DNA from: an uncultured Chloroflexota bacterium
Lineage (GTDB): Bacteria; Chloroflexota; Anaerolineae; Anaerolineales; Anaerolineaceae
Length of the DNA stretch: 64,000 bases
Direction of reading: 5' to 3'
Assembly (NCBI GenBank): GCA_902791025.1
Contig: CADATZ010000008.1
Span: forward strand, 62,001-126,000
Below the pieces are notes generated by a model. It was not told the DNA's origin and made no database searches. It worked only from the letters and a program-made list of their open reading frames with translations. A program made the translations under genes and the position numbers. This document shows, piece after piece, positions 62,081 to 64,000 of this stretch. Within the stretch, counting starts at the first letter, position 1. Each line of letters begins with the position of its first letter.

Positions 62081-63163
62081 CTATGGCTTCTGCACGACTT
62101 CCGGGGTGTGGGTGGCAATCATGACGTCATCCTTCCATTCACCGCCGTAAGTTTCACCATCGGTGGTGGTCATGGAACCGGTGCCGTCCTGTTTGTCGTT
62201 TTTCCATTCACCGGCATACGCACTTCCATCCTTCCAGGACATGGTACCAAGCCCCTCGCGGCTATCGGCGCGCCAGTCGCCTTTGTAGATATCACCGTTC
62301 GCCCAGGACATGGTCCCGAAACCGTCCATGCTGTCGCTGCGCCACTTACCGTCGTAAGAGTCACCCGCAGCGCGGGTCAGAATACCATGCCCACTCATCC
62401 GGTCATTGCGCCATTCCCCGACGTAGACGTCACCGTTAGCCCAGGTTTTTGTACCCCGGCCATGCTGACGTCCATTGATCCATTCGCCGGTATAGCTGTC
62501 ACCGTTTTCCCAGCGGTAGGTGCCGAAACCGTTTTTCTGATCGTCCTTCCATTCCCCTTCATATTGATTGCCGTTGATCACGATGAATTTCCCGATGCCC
62601 GAAATCACACCGTTTTTGAATTCCCCTTTATACACATCCCCGTTGGACCAGGTATAGACACCGTAGCCGGTACGTTTTCCATTGACCCAGTTGCCTTCAT
62701 AAAGCGATCCGTTTTCCCAGTACATCTTGCCGTGACCGTTCCGTTCACCGTTTACGAATTCGCCTTCATAAGTACCGCCATAGGGCCAGCGCATGAGTCC
62801 GAGACCTGTCGGCAGACCGTCTTCCCATTTCCCTTCAAAGAAAACACCTTCGGGCAGGATCAGGATCCCTTCCCCGTTTTGAACGTCGCCCTTCTTTACG
62901 AAGTACACTCTGCCGGCTTCATCCGTGAAGAAGACATCGCTTTTCGTCCGTCCGCACTCGGAGCAGATCTCACCGCTGTTGATAGTGTGGCAGTCAGGAC
63001 AGATCCAGCTGCCTTCCTCATGACCGCATTCCCCGCAGATGTGTGCGGTATTTTCGGTCCCGCAGATCAGGCAGAGCCAATCCTCCCCTTCCTGAGCTGC
63101 CGCGGCAGCTGTGATGACGGACAAAAGAACAACGATCATAAAGAAAACAAAAGACTTTTTCAT
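62081..63163 (-). CDS. Secreted zinc-ribbon and MORN-repeat protein
   Basis: 360 residues. Signal peptide (cleavage near AAAAAQEGE), then two CxxC...CxxC zinc-ribbon-like units (CLICGTENTAHICGEC and CPDCHTINSGEICSEC, residues 30-70), then eleven MORN repeats of 23 residues (about 108-350), e.g. YEGEFVNGERNGHG and YTGEWINGRQHGRG. MORN repeats bind lipids or proteins. Zinc ribbons are odd for an exported protein, so the cysteines may form disulfides or the signal may act as an anchor. AAGGAAG lies 8 nt before the ATG. The repeat DNA has a 69-bp period. Confidence 0.88.
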   Translation of the reverse strand: MKKSFVFFMIVVLLSVITAAAAAQEGEDWLCLICGTENTAHICGECGHEEGSWICPDCHTINSGEICSECGRTKSDVFFTDEAGRVYFVKKGDVQNGEGILILPEGVFFEGKWEDGLPTGLGLMRWPYGGTYEGEFVNGERNGHGKMYWENGSLYEGNWVNGKRTGYGVYTWSNGDVYKGEFKNGVISGIGKFIVINGNQYEGEWKDDQKNGFGTYRWENGDSYTGEWINGRQHGRGTKTWANGDVYVGEWRNDRMSGHGILTRAAGDSYDGKWRSDSMDGFGTMSWANGDIYKGDWRADSREGLGTMSWKDGSAYAGEWKNDKQDGTGSMTTTDGETYGGEWKDDVMIATHTPEVVQKP

Positions 63164-63250
63164 GGCAGTACTTCCTTATCTGAATGGGGACTGTCCCGAA
63201 ATAAATATCCGATGAGCAATTATGTTGTATCAATAATTATAATCGAATTT

Positions 63251-63347
63251 TTTATTCAAAACGGAGCACGTGGGGACTGGCATCTTGTGCGGTGCAGCCC
63301 GCACAAGCGTGCCTGTCCCCATGTGCATCTCTGCGGGTTCTAAATAC
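63251..63347. repeat. Family A palindromic element, copy 8
   Basis: TTATTCAAAACG at the left and GGTTCTAAATA at the right, core GGGGACTGGCATCTTGTGCG and CACAAGCGTGCCTGTCCCC. It takes up a third of the 316-bp gap before the permease gene. Confidence 0.85.
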
Positions 63348-63351
63348 GGAA

Positions 63352-63461
63352 AAAGTATAAAGTAAAGAGTAAAAAATATAGTTTTCAGGATATTGCAGTC
63401 AGAATAATACATAGACCACTGCTCACTGATCACTTTTTACCTTTTACCTTCTACTTTTTAC
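63352..63461. repeat. 7-nt period tracts before the permease gene
   Basis: AAAAGTA, TAAAGTA, AAGAGTA, AAAAATA near 63355-63380, and TACCTTT, TACCTTC, TACTTTT near 63436-63461. The region between holds no gene. Confidence 0.5.
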
Positions 63462-63479
63462 ATGAGAAAGGGCGGTTTC

Positions 63480-64000
63480 ATGAAATCACTTAAAAAAAAT
63501 AAAAAGCTGACCGGAATTTTGCTGCTGCTTCCGCTGACGATTTGGCTGGTGGCTTTTGCGCTTTACCCAATTCTGTACGGACTGCGGCTGAGCCTTTTCA
63601 ATGCCCGCATCAACAACATCGACAATCCGACCTTCATCGGGCTGCAGAACTACGTCAAGCTCTTCAGCAACTCGGAGTTCGGACAGTCGCTTTGGTGGTC
63701 CCTGAAATTCGCTCTTGTCGCTACCTTTATCCAGATGCTGCTCGGCATTCTGATCGCCTGGCTGTTCCAGCGCGAATTTCCCGGTAAGGGTCTGGCAACA
63801 ACGCTCATTCTGCTGCCGATGGTTGTCGCTCCTTTCCTGATGGGTACGATGTTCCGCCTGCTCTTCAATGAATCTGTCGGTCCGATCGCTTACCTGCTTT
63901 CGGGACTCACCGGGACAACGGCCCTGCTTGGGCTTTCCTGGATGAACCAGACGATCATCGGAGCGGACACCATCAACCGCATGCCCTTTGTCTTTATCAA
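63480..64000 (+). CDS. Sugar ABC transporter permease, MalF/LacF type, N-terminal part
   Basis: The window ends inside this gene; 173 residues are visible. A short basic N-terminus (MKSLKKNKKLTG) precedes the first helix (ILLLLPLTIWLVAFALYPIL), and the segments LRLSLFNARI, FIGLQNYVKLF and WWSLKFALVATFIQMLLGI are typical of CUT1 permeases. AAAGGGCGG stands 8 nt before the ATG at 63480; an in-frame ATG six codons earlier lacks a site. It begins a second sugar importer unrelated to that at 14-19 kb. Confidence 0.9.
   Translation, partial: MKSLKKNKKLTGILLLLPLTIWLVAFALYPILYGLRLSLFNARINNIDNPTFIGLQNYVKLFSNSEFGQSLWWSLKFALVATFIQMLLGILIAWLFQREFPGKGLATTLILLPMVVAPFLMGTMFRLLFNESVGPIAYLLSGLTGTTALLGLSWMNQTIIGADTINRMPFVFI

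Noticed and set aside
62108..63343. Plus-strand open frame of about 410 codons opposite the MORN-repeat gene
   Set aside because: The apparent repeats in its translation are only the antisense of the 69-bp MORN period.

Overview
The window is about 64 kb of moderate-GC bacterial chromosome with genes on both strands. Several features suggest an anaerobic gut- or rumen-type bacterium: a sugar ABC importer with an alpha-galactosidase, a NAD-dependent (type 1B) dihydroorotate dehydrogenase, a Fe-S aldo/keto reductase, and no respiratory genes. The sortase with an LPATGF linker, the NDUFA9-like epimerase coupled to a holin-phosphodiesterase fusion, the short EF-Ts and the GT39-type membrane enzymes remind me of Anaerolineae (Chloroflexota). 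The DUF624, DUF6320 and toxin-antitoxin genes are more typical of Clostridia. I lean to an Anaerolineae-like organism, without certainty. No rRNA, tRNA, CRISPR array, prophage or transposase gene was seen.

Layout. 1-1 kb: end of a sugar-importer ATPase and a small secreted protein. 1.1-7.3 kb: a minus-strand pyrimidine operon pyrC-K-D-F-E-B-I with a consensus promoter, a leader attenuator and a terminator. 7.4-11 kb: a secreted tyrosine phosphatase, a DUF624 protein, a VapBC-type pair and a membrane-anchored protein. 11-20 kb: a galactoside-use locus (GH36 alpha-galactosidase, AraC regulator, two permeases, binding protein, divergent ATPase, acetyltransferase). 20-35 kb: Fic protein, thiolase, very large GH13 enzyme, SDR plus holin-phosphodiesterase, GNAT enzymes and two large membrane proteins. 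35-38 kb: rpsB-tsf-pyrH. 38-43 kb: Fe-S aldo/keto reductase, MscS channel, C69 dipeptidase and a decayed type III toxin-antitoxin locus. 43-47 kb: two Nudix enzymes, secreted and zinc-ribbon membrane proteins, a condensation-fold acyltransferase and a RelBE pair. 47-64 kb: mostly single metabolic genes, a sortase, a DUF4143 ATPase, a second PIN-domain pair with a deleted toxin, an EAL protein, a PrsW-like protein, a MORN-repeat protein and the start of another sugar permease.

Repeats are the most distinctive property. (1) Eight copies of a roughly 60-100 bp palindrome (family A), one of which encodes the C-terminus of an esterase. (2) A 60-bp GC-rich palindrome (family B), one copy of which lies in frame inside a gene and forms the linker of a Nudix-GNAT protein. 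(3) A 55-bp core (C) nested inside two different palindromes. (4) Degenerate 7-nt tandem arrays at gene 3' ends that place stop codons in every sense frame and sometimes encode the last codons of the gene. A likely orphan type III antitoxin RNA with a toxin remnant lies near 42.8-42.96 kb.
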